A DNA stretch of 64,000 nucleotides. Origin: Thamnaconus septentrionalis. Lineage: Eukaryota; Chordata; Actinopteri; Tetraodontiformes; Monacanthidae. The DNA is taken from NCBI GenBank assembly GCA_009823395.1, contig CM020520.1:594501-658500 (forward strand), written 5' to 3'. The notes beneath the pieces were generated by a model. It had not been told where the DNA came from and made no database searches. It saw only the letters and a program-made list of their open reading frames with translations. The translations under genes and the position numbers were made by a program. This document shows positions 39,280 to 49,255 of this stretch, one piece after another; the stretch's first letter is position 1; each line of letters opens with the position of its first letter.

Positions 39280-40042
39280 AAATGAATAAATGAAATGGTC
39301 ATCAGGCTCCACTAGATGGAGCCAAATCATCCCTGTCCAGTGAGCTGAGGGCACCATGTCAACTGTTGATTCCCACTCTGCGGACCCACAACTAACTACA
39401 CAACATGCTTTCAGTCGGATTCTTCAGTCACCCCCAAATGTTAAAGGTCTATAGTACAGAGAGACACTGAGTAGAATGCAATTAAAGGCAAAAATGATAC
39501 TGGAACAAAGATCACGAGTCCACCTTCTGTCCTGGTGGTCCTGGTTCACCCGCTGTCCCTGGTTGCCCTCGGTCTCCCTGGTCATACCAGAGGAACAGTG
39601 TTCCATCAGTGACAGTGGCAGAAGATCAGAACTGCTGCGAAAACGTCTGCAGACACTCACCACGATCCCCTTTTGTCCTGGCTGTCCTCTCACTCCCGCT
39701 GGTCCAGGTTCACCCTTGGCAGCAGAGAAAAGACAAGTCACAAACTCATCTAAACATCCATTTTTTTTAAATGATTGATTATTGGAAAGATAATTTTCCT
39801 CCTGCCTTTCTCCCCGGGGATCCAGCCGCTCCTGGTTCACCCGCTCTGCCGGCTTTACCCTGAGAGAGGGCGAGAGTGCTTTCAGGGTCCCACAGATGAG
39901 CAAACAAAGACAGTCGCTGAAGGTTGAAGAAGAATCTCTGCACTTACAGGCTTCCCATCAGGTCCAGGAGGCCCCGCCCTCCCCTTCTCCCCTCGGAAAC
40001 CCTGCAGCGCAACAGGCATCACGCATCAGGCCGTGACAAGCC

Positions 40043-40073
<31 letters not shown>

Positions 40074-40319
40074 TGTGTTCGTCACCATTGGTCCTGGCAG
40101 TCCACGCTGGCCCGGTGGTCCCACCACACAGTTGCCAGTGCACTCGTCCTCCGTGGCCACTCGATCTGGGGGACACTGAGGAATCACCACGCAAACAGAG
40201 GAGTGAAACACTGGGAGCACTTACTCCTCCTGGCCAGCAGGGGTCGCACATGCACCTACCCTCTCATCGTGCTGTGAGGAGACAAGGGGAAGAGAAAAAT
40301 AATGAATGCATTTTGTCTC

Positions 40320-40355
<36 letters not shown>

Positions 40356-43300
40356 AGTGCGAGTCTCACCACGGAGTAGATCTCACACGCCGTCTCTCTC
40401 TCGCTCTGATGAGGGTCGCAGTAGAGACGCAGCTTCTGAAGCTCCACCTGAACGGTTGTTGGAACGACAGGACAGACAAACGGAGGGCGGGGACAATACT
40501 TAGTGTCAGCAGCCATTGAAGGAGGGATGAAACGGAGGTCGCTGTGCTTGATGTTCTCCAGTTCACCGGCACGCTGCTGTCGGATCGGACTCTCTTGGCC
40601 AGCTGCGTCTTCCCGTTGATGTAAATGGGTTGTGCCGGTTCCAGCGGCACCTGGCGGATCTCCCGATCGTCCAGGAAGCCGGTGACCATCAGCGGCCTCA
40701 CCAGGAGCTTGAGCTGGTGCCACTTCCCGTCGTACAGCGCCTGACAGAGCGCACAAAGTAGGAAAAAATGTTTTTCTTGAAAGTACGCACTGACTTGTCT
40801 GCTACTGCAAAGCCAGAGCCAAGTCAGATGTGACATGTATTAACTTGTTAAGTTGTCCAGTGGTTTTTGGGCACTTTGATGTATGAATGCAAGTGTTTTT
40901 CAGCCCATCAAAATTTTGCACATTTTTGCATTTTAAGTAACGCAAAAACGGTCCTGAGCGACGAGGATTAAAGAGCGAGAATTTTCGTTTTCCACTTGGG
41001 GCGCTTTTTTTGAGCAGATGTCAAAGCAAACACGTGGGAGACAGAGCCGTTATTGTGCTGTCGGGAACGCAGCAAATCGCAGGCGTTTACCTCGTCCCGC
41101 AGTAACTCAAATCAAACGGCTGCGAAGGCAAATTGAAGATAATTACTGCGGCGCCGTCCAACACTTGGACCCTGAAGTCCAGGAGGTGTGCGATGGCAGG
41201 AAGTGGTGGGCCAGCAAAATGAAGCATCCAACTGGACGTGCTGCCATGGAAACTGAAGCATGCTGTCAGCACTCTGAGCTACTGTGTTTCCACTAGGGGA
41301 TGCTGTTGAGGTCAATGCTCTCTGAGACTCCAGCAGACGCAGCGGTCTGGAGAAACATCGACGGTGAAAAACAACCAGCAAACACCCGTCTTCCTTCTGC
41401 GAGTGAAACAGGAAGCTGCTGCTCAACGCTGCTCTCAGAAAAGCCCCGAACCTGAAAGCCGCTCTTAAAGACGGCGCTCTGCTCCTTGACTGCCACGCCG
41501 GTGGTGGCCAAGGCCACAGTCTTGTCCTTCCCGTTGAGGGTCACAGCGGCCTGGATCTTCTTGTCCATGGACAGCACCCTCCACAGGTCAAAGGTCAGCT
41601 TACTGGAAGGCCCTTTCAGTCTCAGCGTAGCTACAAACACGTACGAGGGAGGCAGGCCTTCTGGGAAAATGTCCCTGTGAAAGGGAAGATCGACAGTAAG
41701 AGTTTTAACATAGATCAATACATTGGTCAGAGGTGGTGAGAAAATCCATCAGGTGAGCCTCCACCTGGTGTTCTCGGTGATGTCGGTGGAGGCGGTCAGA
41801 GCGTAGGCGGCCTCGGACACCAGAGAACCGGAGATCTTCTGGGCTTTGGTCTGAACCTTCATGCCCACCATCAGCTCGAAGCCCTTCTCATCGCGGGAGG
41901 CCACCGGGATGCGTGTGGGACACACCGACTCTGGACAGAGACAGGGTTCCCCTCACTCATCATTTAGTCACAACCGCAATGACATGAGAAGAGAAGGATC
42001 AGCCAGAAGACGGCGGGCGAAACTGGATTCTCGTCGTCTACCTTCACAGAGCTTCTGCTCCATGGAGTCCCGTATGCGGTGGATGGTGGTGTAGTCCTGG
42101 GCGTACAGGACGTAGGTGGACGAGGGCCTGTTGGCGATGGACACCAGCTCCGAGGTGGTGATCTCGTTGCCCACGCCCACGGCAAACACCGTGACGCCCT
42201 GAGCTCGCGCCTCCACGCTGGCGTCCACCTGACGGTGCAGAGAGAGGGAGAGGAAACAACAATGCCACGCGTCTCCTTGGAAGGGCTTCTCCTCAAACAT
42301 CTGTCACGCCAACGCGACCTGCAGCAGCTCTCCCGCCACGCGTCCGCTGCAGCTCACCGCTCCACAGCTGACATTTACCACATCGTCCTGCGATTTGCCG
42401 TCCGTCACCACCACGGCGATGCGGTTCTTGACCTGGCCGCCCCTCTGCGACGAGGGGAAGACGTGGTCCACGGCGAACTTGATGGCCCTGCCCGTCTGCC
42501 ATACAGGATGACAAGTCAGCAGTCACGAGTCAGCACGTTGTTCTCTCAAAACGCGGCCCACACTGGGGAAGACTGCAGGAACTCGCCTGGGTGTTGCCGC
42601 CCATGTACTTGACGCTGCGGATGGCCTGCAGGAGCTCCGACACGCTCTGGTGTTTCCCCAGAGCGATCTCCAGCCGGGGGGTGTCGCTGTACTGGACCAC
42701 GCCCACCTGCAGGAGGAGGAGGAGGGGTTGCAAACACGCTGTGAGGCAGAGTTAGCTGCAGCTTGCACTGTGGCCCTAATGCATCTTCAAGGATAGTCAG
42801 CCGTTGTGGTGCACGGGTCAGGACTTCTGTCTCAGCCGCCCCTCATCAATGATCACCACCCACCTCAGCCACAACCCACTGTCACCTAATAGACCAACAT
42901 GCCTTAAAAATCCATCATAAAGGTGGCTGTAAACAGCCTTCACTTCCACGTGACAAGTGAAGAAACAACAACAACACAACACAATAACATCATGCAGTGA
43001 CCACATTAACCCTGTAGAGTCTCTCTGTGGGCAAAGCACGGAGAATCAAGCAGCCTAAAATAATAACTATTATATCTTTCTCCTCTCTGTTTGTTGTTGT
43101 GGCGCCGCCCTGGTGGTGACTGTGTGTCTGCATCAGGACGCACGCAGGTTACAGAACATATAGCATTTACCTAATGCATCAACATTAGATCACTTAGCCC
43201 ATTTTCTAATTGAATTGAGTATACAGTATATCCACATGAACGGATTTATTTTCAATCTGTCAAAAATAAATATTTGATCACATTTGTAAAAATCCCATGA

Positions 43301-43525
43301 TGCAGTACTGCAGCCGCCCCGCCAATGAAGTGAAAATGTCTGCAGGTCACAGGTGTGCCCATGCAGGATGGCGCCCTCCTCTGGTCACCTGCGTGTAGTG
43401 GGAGCTGATGTCGAACTGGCTGGTGATGTTGATGAGCCACTGCTTGGCCGTGTCGAAGTCGGAGAAGCCCACGCTCCACGAGCCGTCCACGATGTACACC
43501 AGGTCGTTGACCGCCGTGCTGCAGC

Positions 43526-43559
<34 letters not shown>

Positions 43560-43745
43560 GCAAGGATGGACCTAGTTTCTAACCTGAGTGAGACTGGCTG
43601 GCTGGCCTCCTCGCTGCCTACCTGCCCGGACGTCCTCCTCCTCCTCCTCCTCCTCCTCTTGCTCCTCCCCTGCGGCCTCCAGCGAGGTCACTAGCAGCAG
43701 CAGCAGCAGCAGCAGCGCTGCTCTCCACACGGACCACAGCGTCAT
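19870..43745 (-). CDS. col21a1: collagen alpha-1(XXI) chain, complete, 30 coding exons
   Basis: FACIT-like extracellular matrix collagen. The joined exons give about 941 aa against 957 in human as I recall it. Order: signal peptide ([19 protein letters not shown]), an acidic Glu run, vWA domain with MIDAS DGSWS and [12 protein letters not shown]/laminin-G-like domain ([20 protein letters not shown]), hinge with CPPD, triple helix in blocks with mostly 54-nt exons, an interruption around KLCTDVLR, more Gly-X-Y, and a C-tail with CDASVCYQ ending KGPSV. These words match COL21A1 specifically rather than the related COL22A1. Exon coordinates are in the block entries that follow. Every junction keeps frame. 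Odd points: two GC-AG introns and a 12-nt exon. The start is the ATG at 43745, the only one giving a signal peptide in frame with the vWA exon. The gene is divergent to zcchc2, 4.7 kb away. Confidence 0.93.
20110..20197. repeat. GGGAGA/GA purine repeat in a col21a1 intron
   Basis: GAGAGAGGGGAGAGAGGGAGAG units grading into (GA)n between exons 29 and 30. The plus strand is entirely purine. Confidence 0.9.
21786..24629 (-). other. col21a1: col21a1 intron 25
   Basis: A 2.8-kb intron with GT/CA tracts at 23243-23278, 23991-24022 and 24138-24168, a purine-rich GGA stretch near 22400-22480 and the inverted repeat at 22167. I see no further exon. One collagen-like string near 22.17 kb is rejected because it lacks a donor. 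Confidence 0.7.
22167..22200. repeat. GC-rich perfect inverted repeat
   Basis: Arms of 13 bp (CCAGGCCCGGGGG at 22167-22179 and CCCCCGGGCCTGG at 22188-22200) separated by 8 bases, inside the intron between exons 25 and 26. By chance it also spells a few Gly-X-Y-like codons on the minus strand. Confidence 0.9.
24630..29281 (-). CDS. col21a1: col21a1 exons 22-25: triple helix
   Basis: Exon 22 is 29281-29228 (54 nt, [18 protein letters not shown]; acceptor TAG). Exon 23 is 27143-27072 (72 nt, [10 protein letters not shown]...GYKGHK). Exon 24 is 26693-26658 (36 nt, [12 protein letters not shown]). Exon 25 is 24674-24630 (45 nt, [15 protein letters not shown]). All start with Gly at codon phase 0, as is usual for fibrillar-type and FACIT collagen exons, and lengths are multiples of 9. 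The intron between exons 22 and 23 hosts the nested coiled-coil gene. The intron between exons 24 and 25 hosts the hAT-like element with the minisatellite. Confidence 0.92.
25322..26465 (+). mobile_element. hAT-like non-autonomous element, copy 1, with internal minisatellite
   Basis: The 5' end CAGACGTGGACAAACTATGG, then GCCCGGGGGCC and TTAAGCTTTTT, has the CAGGGGTGGGCAAACTACGGCCCG style of hAT/MER5-like termini. The 3' end ...CCCACCAGTCTAACCCTG gives a matching short inverted terminus. The flanks ATATAGAG and GTCTAAAG are diverged but both fit the nTCTAGAn target preference known for hAT elements. The body is replaced from 25496 to 26280 by a minisatellite. The 3' segment 26281-26465 matches the minisatellite-free copy at 56712-57062. 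It has no coding capacity and lies in col21a1 intron 24. Confidence 0.75.
25496..26280 (+). repeat. complex minisatellite (GGTTCTRGRT subunits)
   Basis: A higher-order array. 10-bp subunits GGTTCTGGAT/GGTTCTAGGT/GGTACTGGAT are repeated a variable number of times and punctuated by a spacer AAGAGCTAAACACCCTGGTG with or without GTCCAGGGGT. At least nine spacers are visible. The same array in reverse orientation occurs at 52955-53905. Confidence 0.95.
27775..27780 (-). terminator. poly(A) signal of the nested coiled-coil gene
   Basis: AATAAA on the minus strand 81-86 bases after the stop codon of the nested gene, with no nearer collagen exon to explain it. Confidence 0.6.
27861..28463 (-). CDS. 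nested, apparently intronless coiled-coil protein with N-terminal hydrophobic segment
   Basis: Single frame of 200 codons plus stop, starting at the only in-frame ATG (28463). Residues 1-21 are hydrophobic ([21 protein letters not shown]) followed by RRRK, which suggests a signal anchor or short membrane segment facing the cytosol. Residues about 26-165 are Gln/Glu/Leu/Arg-rich heptad-like sequence with LEEQ-, [23 protein letters not shown] stretches, i.e. a long coiled coil. The C-terminus is basic ([11 protein letters not shown]). It lies in col21a1 intron 22 on the same strand, with its own AATAAA 81 bp downstream and a TATA-like CATAAATAAC about 170 bp upstream. I do not recognise the family. 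The architecture resembles tetherin-like or Golgi type II coiled-coil proteins, but that is only analogy. A retrocopy is an alternative. The frame is intact, which argues against a dead pseudogene. Confidence 0.65.
   Translation of the reverse strand: MLAAACVGLAALDWTAHVVFGRRRKANEALRLQVAALSTQVQAAEVSVASQRQKVRKLSAELTAEDQERRILQEQVHYLDCHLQEEEQKQEQLTLCSQRESTMGGQMDSMCQELVEQLRETNRWIGEETRRLETLKLDQSRSQDQLWTLVLEHGQLQRSYTELLDQYRAHGKERKTEQRPLPAAPRAAQHRRSSGLRKKR
28620..28680 (-). promoter_or_regulatory. candidate promoter of the nested gene
   Basis: On the minus strand, a TATA-like CCATAAATAAC lies near 28630 and an exact palindrome TTGATGACATCAA around 28667-28679 lies upstream, 170-215 bp before the nested ATG. 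This is inferred from motif and position only. Confidence 0.35.
30212..33385 (-). CDS. col21a1: col21a1 exons 18-21: triple helix
   Basis: Exon 18 is 33385-33332 (54 nt, [18 protein letters not shown]). Exon 19 is 31743-31699 (45 nt, [15 protein letters not shown]). Exon 20 is 31611-31558 (54 nt, [18 protein letters not shown]; the last triplet Gly is lost, PKTQ). Exon 21 is 30265-30212 (54 nt, [18 protein letters not shown]). All are Gly-first, phase 0, with GT-AG introns. Exon 20 ends in a short helix imperfection (GTPKTQ) where a Gly is expected. Confidence 0.92.
32173..32633. repeat. GT and CTG tracts in col21a1 intron 18
   Basis: GT tracts at 32173-32209 and 32460-32485 and a CTG tract at 32607-32633, with another CTG tract at 33151-33186 (about 11-12 units). 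Confidence 0.9.
33749..33896. repeat. 14-bp minisatellite GGGACCAGCGTGTC
   Basis: About ten near-identical 14-bp copies (GGGACCAGCGTGTC with GGGT, GGTC and AGGTC variants) in the intron between col21a1 exons 17 and 18. Confidence 0.95.
34323..34355. repeat. (CA)n microsatellite
   Basis: Perfect CA dinucleotides in col21a1 intron 17. Confidence 0.95.
34572..34928 (+). repeat. G-rich GGATGGGGGATGGAGG minisatellite
   Basis: About 355 bp made almost only of GGATGGA, GGATGGG and GGGGATG words on the plus strand (C-rich on the transcribed collagen sense strand). There are many runs of 3-6 G. It lies in col21a1 intron 17. The long Pro/His/Ser-rich open frames on the minus strand are products of the repeat. 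Confidence 0.92.
36779..36826. repeat. (GT)n microsatellite
   Basis: About 24 TG units in col21a1 intron 17. Confidence 0.95.
38821..40271 (-). CDS. col21a1: col21a1 exons 10-17: hinge and first triple helix
   Basis: Exon 10 is 40271-40260 (12 nt, HDER). Exon 11 is 40175-40086 ([18 protein letters not shown] then [12 protein letters not shown]). Exon 12 is 40001-39948, exon 13 is 39859-39806 (GC donor), exon 14 is 39714-39661 (AAG acceptor), exon 15 is 39577-39524, exon 16 is 39212-39159 and exon 17 is 38874-38821. Exons 12-17 are each exactly 54 nt and begin with Gly. Exon 11 carries three Cys just before the helix, as in the human CNGPS...CICPPG linker. Exon 10 is needed only by its consensus splice sites and phase, so it is the least certain exon. 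Confidence 0.9.
39247..39277. repeat. (AT)n microsatellite
   Basis: Pure TA dinucleotides in col21a1 intron 15. Confidence 0.95.
40370..41930 (-). CDS. col21a1: col21a1 exons 6-9: TSPN / laminin-G-like domain
   Basis: Exon 6 is 41930-41765 ([20 protein letters not shown]...DITENT), exon 7 is 41674-41452 ([27 protein letters not shown]-like [21 protein letters not shown]), exon 8 is 40740-40567 ([26 protein letters not shown]) and exon 9 is 40447-40370 ([18 protein letters not shown]). The exon 7-8 junction reads [15 protein letters not shown] and aligns without a gap larger than one residue to human FANPQVKTLFDEGWHQ, so no exon is missing between them. The domain matches the thrombospondin N-terminal-like module that follows the vWA domain in collagen XXI. 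Confidence 0.92.
42042..43525 (-). CDS. col21a1: col21a1 exons 2-5: von Willebrand A domain
   Basis: Exon 2 is 43525-43389 ([20 protein letters not shown]..., FDISSHYTQ), exon 3 is 42706-42587 ([25 protein letters not shown] donor), exon 4 is 42495-42379 ([28 protein letters not shown]) and exon 5 is 42228-42042 ([41 protein letters not shown]). MIDAS residues are visible: D-x-S-x-S in DGSWS, the Thr in GNTQTG and the Asp in TDGKS, so the metal site looks intact. The match to human COL21A1 is near word for word in these segments. Confidence 0.94.
43622..43745 (-). CDS. col21a1: col21a1 exon 1: signal peptide and acidic stretch
   Basis: ATG at 43745, then [19 protein letters not shown] and [10 protein letters not shown] followed by eight or more Glu encoded by GAG repeats. 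The donor is GCAG|gtaggc at 43622/43621, leaving one base that completes Gly with exon 2. A hydrophobic Leu core of 8-10 residues makes a convincing signal peptide. The Leu core and Glu run are both triplet-repeat encoded (CTG and GAG). Confidence 0.85.
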
Positions 43746-45589
43746 GGTGTCACAGTCTGAGGACCAGACCAGGGCCAGTGTCAGTCTGCACTGATCAGGA
43801 ATAAGTTTCAGTAACAACTCTTCCCGTCGGCTCCTCTGGTGATGCAACCTCTTCTTTCTCCCCTCATTATTTCTTTTGCACCTGCATTTTGTCGCCATAT
43901 AAACAAACATCTCCAGCCTCCCGCTCCTCCTCCTCCCCCTCCAGCTTGGCCCGGCCAAATTCCACTCTGAGTCTTTGACGACTGGCCGGGCCACATGTAC
44001 TCTGGTCTTGTCCCTGCATCCCAAGTCTGCAGCTCAAACATGGTTCCTCCCACCGCAAAGGCAGGGCCGCAGAAAATAACAGCGTCAGCCCCTGCCAGGC
44101 TGCGATGGGAAAACAGAAATATAAAGAGGGCTTTAACGACAGAGGGGGAGGATCAGACGGCTGCAAGGGAGAACACCAGAGACCACAACTCTGTCCCCTC
44201 CCAGCTCCCGTAACTCTCTCTCCTTCCCCCTCCCTCCCTCCCTCCCCCCTTCACAGCATGTTCTCGCACTGCCACTGGTCCACTTGTCACTGGTTTGAGC
44301 TCAGTGACGTTGACGGGATTTTCAATTCAAAACATCCACACCGTGGACTGTCTGTAGGTTGAAGTTGAACTTTTCTTCATGAAATCCCCAAGGGATGCTC
44401 CACTGCAATTCCAGATTGGAAGCTAATAATGATATGAAGATGGTGCCAATAATGGGCCTTTAAAATGTTGATTAGCTTTATCTCCCCCTGATATTATAGT
44501 CACATTAAAATAAAATATATGTTTCTTTACTGTCACACATATACATATATATATATATATACATTAATAGTATATGTGTCCAGGCCGTACAGAGAGCGTC
44601 TCTGAGATGTCATTCCCGCTGGGGGTTGGGGGGCGTTCCAAACAGTTGAGCGTTTCTAAAAACTGTACTGCGGCAGTCCTCCACACCTCTTTTCCCGACG
44701 GCCTCCCCCCTTTTTCATGACATCAACACACACTGGTGCGGGTCGGCGGCCGGTGAACCTGAATTCCTCCAGAGCTCCATCTGCATTTGTCCCAGCACAA
44801 GTGCAGGGGCAGAGGCCACATCAAGCGGCTCCGCTGGCCTCGGCCTGCCGCCCCATTCCTCGCGCACAGACGTCGGGATTGTTCAGCAGGCCGCTGCCGT
44901 GTGCAGGCCCGCCGCTGCTATTTTTATTCCCAGCCACCGGTGGCTAATGATATTATTTGGCCAATGGTGTGAATTTAGATTGCAGGATTTGGTTGGATTT
45001 TATGAAGTCAATGCGGGATTCAGCCTTCAGAGAGTCAGGAGAATTTTCTCTATGTTATTTTTTCATTCTTGGCCAAAATTCATGGAGCGTGCACAACTGT
45101 TTGTCATAGCTCTTCAGGAAAAGAAAATCTTATTTAGCCCACTGTTTGCAACCTGCTCCCTCATTTGACTTCCTGGTCAAACTGATGCTTTGCCCTCCAC
45201 GTGTTCAGAAGGACACAAATACAAGAAAACTAACTTGGAAGAGCTATCAGTGTGTCATCCGTGCCAACTGTGACATCAGAAAGGGTCAGACGCTGAATGT
45301 CTCCAGAACTGAAGCAGTCCAAATAGTAAAGTAAAGTTTTTTCCCAGATTAAAGGAACAGGAAATGGCAACTGGACAGATATTTCCAACAGAGCACAGAC
45401 AGCTTGGAGAGACTGAATGCACTTTGAGTTTGGCCCCCACGGTGTTTTATCCAATACATGCAAACACATAGCAATCCTACAAAAAAACACCAGACTTCAA
45501 AACCACTGAAGAAAGAACAGAATATAATAGAGTTTGCTTTGAAAAACATGACAGACACAGCAGCCGGCCCTTTTTGTTGTTTTTGTTGT

Positions 45590-45632
<43 letters not shown>

Positions 45633-48457
45633 GGAGAGAGAGAGCATGGCATTTACTTGCACAAATAAATTTCATTCAAACTGAAAATAACTCCCGAGCC
45701 TGTGCAGCTGTCAGGGCTCCCACTTGCAGTAAATTGACGACTAGGACTGCAGCACTATACTTTTCTGACATTCAGCAATAAAAATCTCTTCTTATGACCA
45801 AGCAACGCATCCTCCAGAAAAACCAAGACCACAACCAAAAACCCCTCCGCCGTCGCCCCGACCGTCCTGGGAGCCCTCTCCACAGTCGGCCGGACCCCAA
45901 CCCAGGGGATGATCTTCAGGGAAGAGGCTGAGAGGAGCGGCGAGGAAGAGGAGTGTGTTCCCCTGAGACGCAGGGCCTCGCTGACCCGTAATCACAGAGG
46001 TGCATGTCAGCATGAGCGCAGCTCCAGCTGTATTTTTAGCTTTTCTTCCCACTGTCCTCATGGTTTGTCTCTTGCGGGCAAACAGACCTCATTCCACACT
46101 GGTGTCACCCACATTCCTCAAAACCGGCGAAGACACCTTGGAGCCGAAGAGTCGGCCGTCGCTTTGCAAATTTCTCCCCGTTTCTGTAGCGCTTTGCTGG
46201 GCTTTGATCGGCGAGGTGGGACTTACCTCGCTAGCTCAGCTCTCAGGTGTCCCAGCGCAGTCAGCCTGAGAAATCCCTCCTCATAGCTGCCGCGTGCTGG
46301 GGGAGAAGCGCTGCTGGCAGGAGACCCTGGCCTTGCTCCTCCAGGCTGATGGAAGTGGTCCTTCAGCAGCGAGGCGGTGAAGACTGACTCTCCGGGTGAC
46401 AGCCCCGCCCTCCCTCTGCCTGGCAGGGGAGAGAGTGAGTGGGAGTGGCAGGGAGTGAGAGACGGTGGTGAGTGCAGCGGGGTGACACCACCACAGAGCA
46501 CAGGAACACACTGGTGTTTTTATTTTCTTTAAATTCTTGAATTCTACCCATTTTCAGATGACTTTTTCATCCCAGGATGCCCATGCGGCACATTTGCACC
46601 ATATTTAGCCTCATTGTCAAGTGAATCTTGGCACGTTCAGCTTGCGCCCAACTTGAAATGGCCTGGTCAGCCTGAAATATGCACGGGAACAACTCCTTTC
46701 CTCTCTCCAGTGTTTATTGCTTGCTAAAGAAGGAATGTCAGGTTGTAAACCTTCAAATGGAAACAAAAATGTACAGTCAACATAATAAATGTTTAGGATG
46801 AACCTTCAACAGTTACTTCAACATGAAAGAAATGTTTAGCAGCAGCACTTGAAACAAGACTAAAAACGGGGGGGGGGTCAAATAATCCAAGCAGGACACT
46901 CATTAATGCTCTCGATATAATTAGCTACAATTTTCATCATTTCATCTTAATAATAAATCTTGTAACACAGAAACATAAACATTTTCAATATCAGTCAGTG
47001 TAAGCACTTCATGTTCATACCAGCAGCTGAACAGTGTCCTCCTCTGCTGCCTGCTGCAGTCACACTGAGCTGCAGAGTGACGCTGCAGCCAGGTGCCGTC
47101 ACTCAGGTAATCTGCTGCAGGGAGGAAGGGAGCTCTCTCTAGCGCAGTGCTCCACTCAGCCTTCAGGGGGCGACATTTCTTTGGGCTGCCAGACATGTTT
47201 TGAGGCCTTTGGCTTTGGAGCTGACACTCATTAATGCTCACACACACGCAGGGTCATAGCTTCATCAGCGCCTGTGAGGAGTCACTAACCTGGAAGATCC
47301 ATCAGTCAGTCCCCTTTGTGACATCACAACTCACATTATTGTTTTTTGACAGGCAGCATGGCACCAGTATAGTTGACACAGCGCCCTCTACTGGCTTGAT
47401 AGGAGGGTACGTACAAAAAAACCCTCTCACTCTCTCGAGGAGCACGGTCTGTTGCTGTAGCATAAACTGAACTGTCTCTGCGGTATTACAGCCAAAAGCT
47501 AATTACAAGTCAGAGACATGAAACATCTGTTGCACAGGTTGGAGCCCTGAGGCCCATGCGTATTCATTTCCCCTCTGACAAAGAAAGGACTACTTTATAG
47601 TTCATGTATAACACTAAATATAACATGTCTTCTATTATCCCAGCCCATCTAATAAATGAATAGTTTACTTACTTACTTACTTACTTACTGATTTATACAC
47701 TCAGAAAAGTCACATTGCTGTAAATTCATTTTTTATATATACAGCTACTACCCAGAAAATGAGAATATCCTGAAAAGGTTGCTGTATTTATGCAATTCAA
47801 CTGAAAAGGTGAATTTGACATATTACATAAACGAATAATGTGCAAATCAATATATTTCTAGTTTTTATTTCTTTGGATTTTGCTGATCAGGTCTTGCAGC
47901 TTAAAAAAAAAACAAAACTCAAATTTTACAATAATTTTCTGAATTTGTGGGTTTGTAGTTTTAATAAGCTGAAAATCTTAATCAGCAAAGTGACAACAAG
48001 GAGCTGCTTGAGATGTCAATTTGCGTGTAATGGCTCAATAAAATGTTTTGGCTTCATCTTTTACTTGATATTCTAATTGTTCGGGTAGTACCTGTAGTTC
48101 TCCGTTTTGTCCCACAGAGGGCAGTATTTGTCTGATTGAAAAAAGGAGAGAAGGACTCGAACTCCATCCGATCCCATCCAGCATCGCGTCCTTGTGTTGT
48201 TCCGCTGACGTGTCGCCAGGTGGCAGCAGCGTGTCGAGTGTGAGTTGCTCCCCCTGTGGGAACAGCAGGGGAAGAAGAATGTTGAGTCGGAGTGGAGCTT
48301 CACAGCGGTCTCCGTGTCAGACGGTTAGCTAACAGTGAAAATATTGTTGTAAAACCAGAGCCCTCGCCATTTTAGAACATTTTAAAGGGGTTTATGCCCA
48401 CAGCGATGTGTAGTTTATCGATATTTCTACTTTAGAGCCTCTCTCGCCGCGCTGAGA
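43746..48457. other. divergent intergenic spacer between col21a1 and zcchc2
   Basis: Both promoters should lie here. The zcchc2-proximal 150 bases are CpG-rich. Repeats seen: TATATA at 44535-44560, GT plus GA tract at 45587-45645, a G-run near 46870, ACTT tetramers at 47665-47690. No coding exon is recognised, and no TATA box can be assigned with confidence to either gene. Confidence 0.6.
45587..45646. repeat. (GT)n(GA)n compound microsatellite
   Basis: GT dinucleotides switching to GA at about 45615. Confidence 0.95.
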
Positions 48458-49005
48458 ATGCTGAAAATGAAGCTACCGCTGCGAACGGTTGAGGAAGGAG
48501 GCGACGAGACGGCGGAGGACGACTCCTCGGATCGGCCGGAGCACCGCCGCCGCTGTCCCGGGGCTGCTCCGCCCTTCTCGGGGTCGGACGGGCTGGACGA
48601 GTCGCCCAGGCCGTACATGCATCCGACCCAGATGAACAAGGAGGCCGTGTTCGAGTGGTTCGGCCTCTTCCTGAACCCGGCTAAGCGGATCGAGTTCATG
48701 TGCGGGCTGTTACATATGTGCCAACCTCTGGAGCTCCGCTTCCTGGGCTCCTACCTGGAGGACATCGCTCGGAGGGATTACCAAGTTCTGAGGGACTTCG
48801 AGTTAAGGGCAAACAGCCCCAGCGACTTGGGATTGTTGACGGATGTGATCCACCCGGTGGTCATGTCCAAACTCCTGGTCTACCTGTCCCTCCTCGGCTC
48901 TGACAGCAGGGAATGTGCCGGGATCCTCTTTCGGATCCTGAGCCACGTTGACCCGGCGTTGTTCTACAAGAACTACGAGTTCTCCCTTCCTCCGTACAGG
49001 GACGC

Positions 49006-49054
<49 letters not shown>

Positions 49055-49255
49055 CCACCGCCGGAGCAGCAGGGCTGCGGTGAGCCGGCGGCGGGGGCCC
49101 TGGAGCAGCTGGCGCTGCTGTTCACCATGGCCTCCCTGCACCCAGCCTTCCACTTCCACCAGCGGGAGAAGCTCCGGGGACAGCTGGACAAGATGGAGCT
49201 GGCCATGGAGGAGGAGAGGCGCCAGAGCCAGGCGAGGATCAACGCCCAAGCCCCG
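48458..49255 (+). CDS. zcchc2: zcchc2 exon 1 with poly-Q tract
   Basis: Encodes residues 1-266. YMHPTQMNKEAVFEWFGLF, RIEFMCGLL and ELRFLGSYLEDIARRDYQVL match the conserved N-terminal region. A run of 15 Gln (CAG) at 49007-49051 interrupts a variable loop before LEQLALLFTMASLHPAFHFH, which again is conserved. The donor is CCCCG|gtactg. Confidence 0.93.

Noticed and set aside
41134..41173. Possible extra col21a1 exon reading VQVLDGAA on the minus strand
   Set aside because: Its length would break the frame between exons 7 and 8, which already join cleanly as [15 protein letters not shown].
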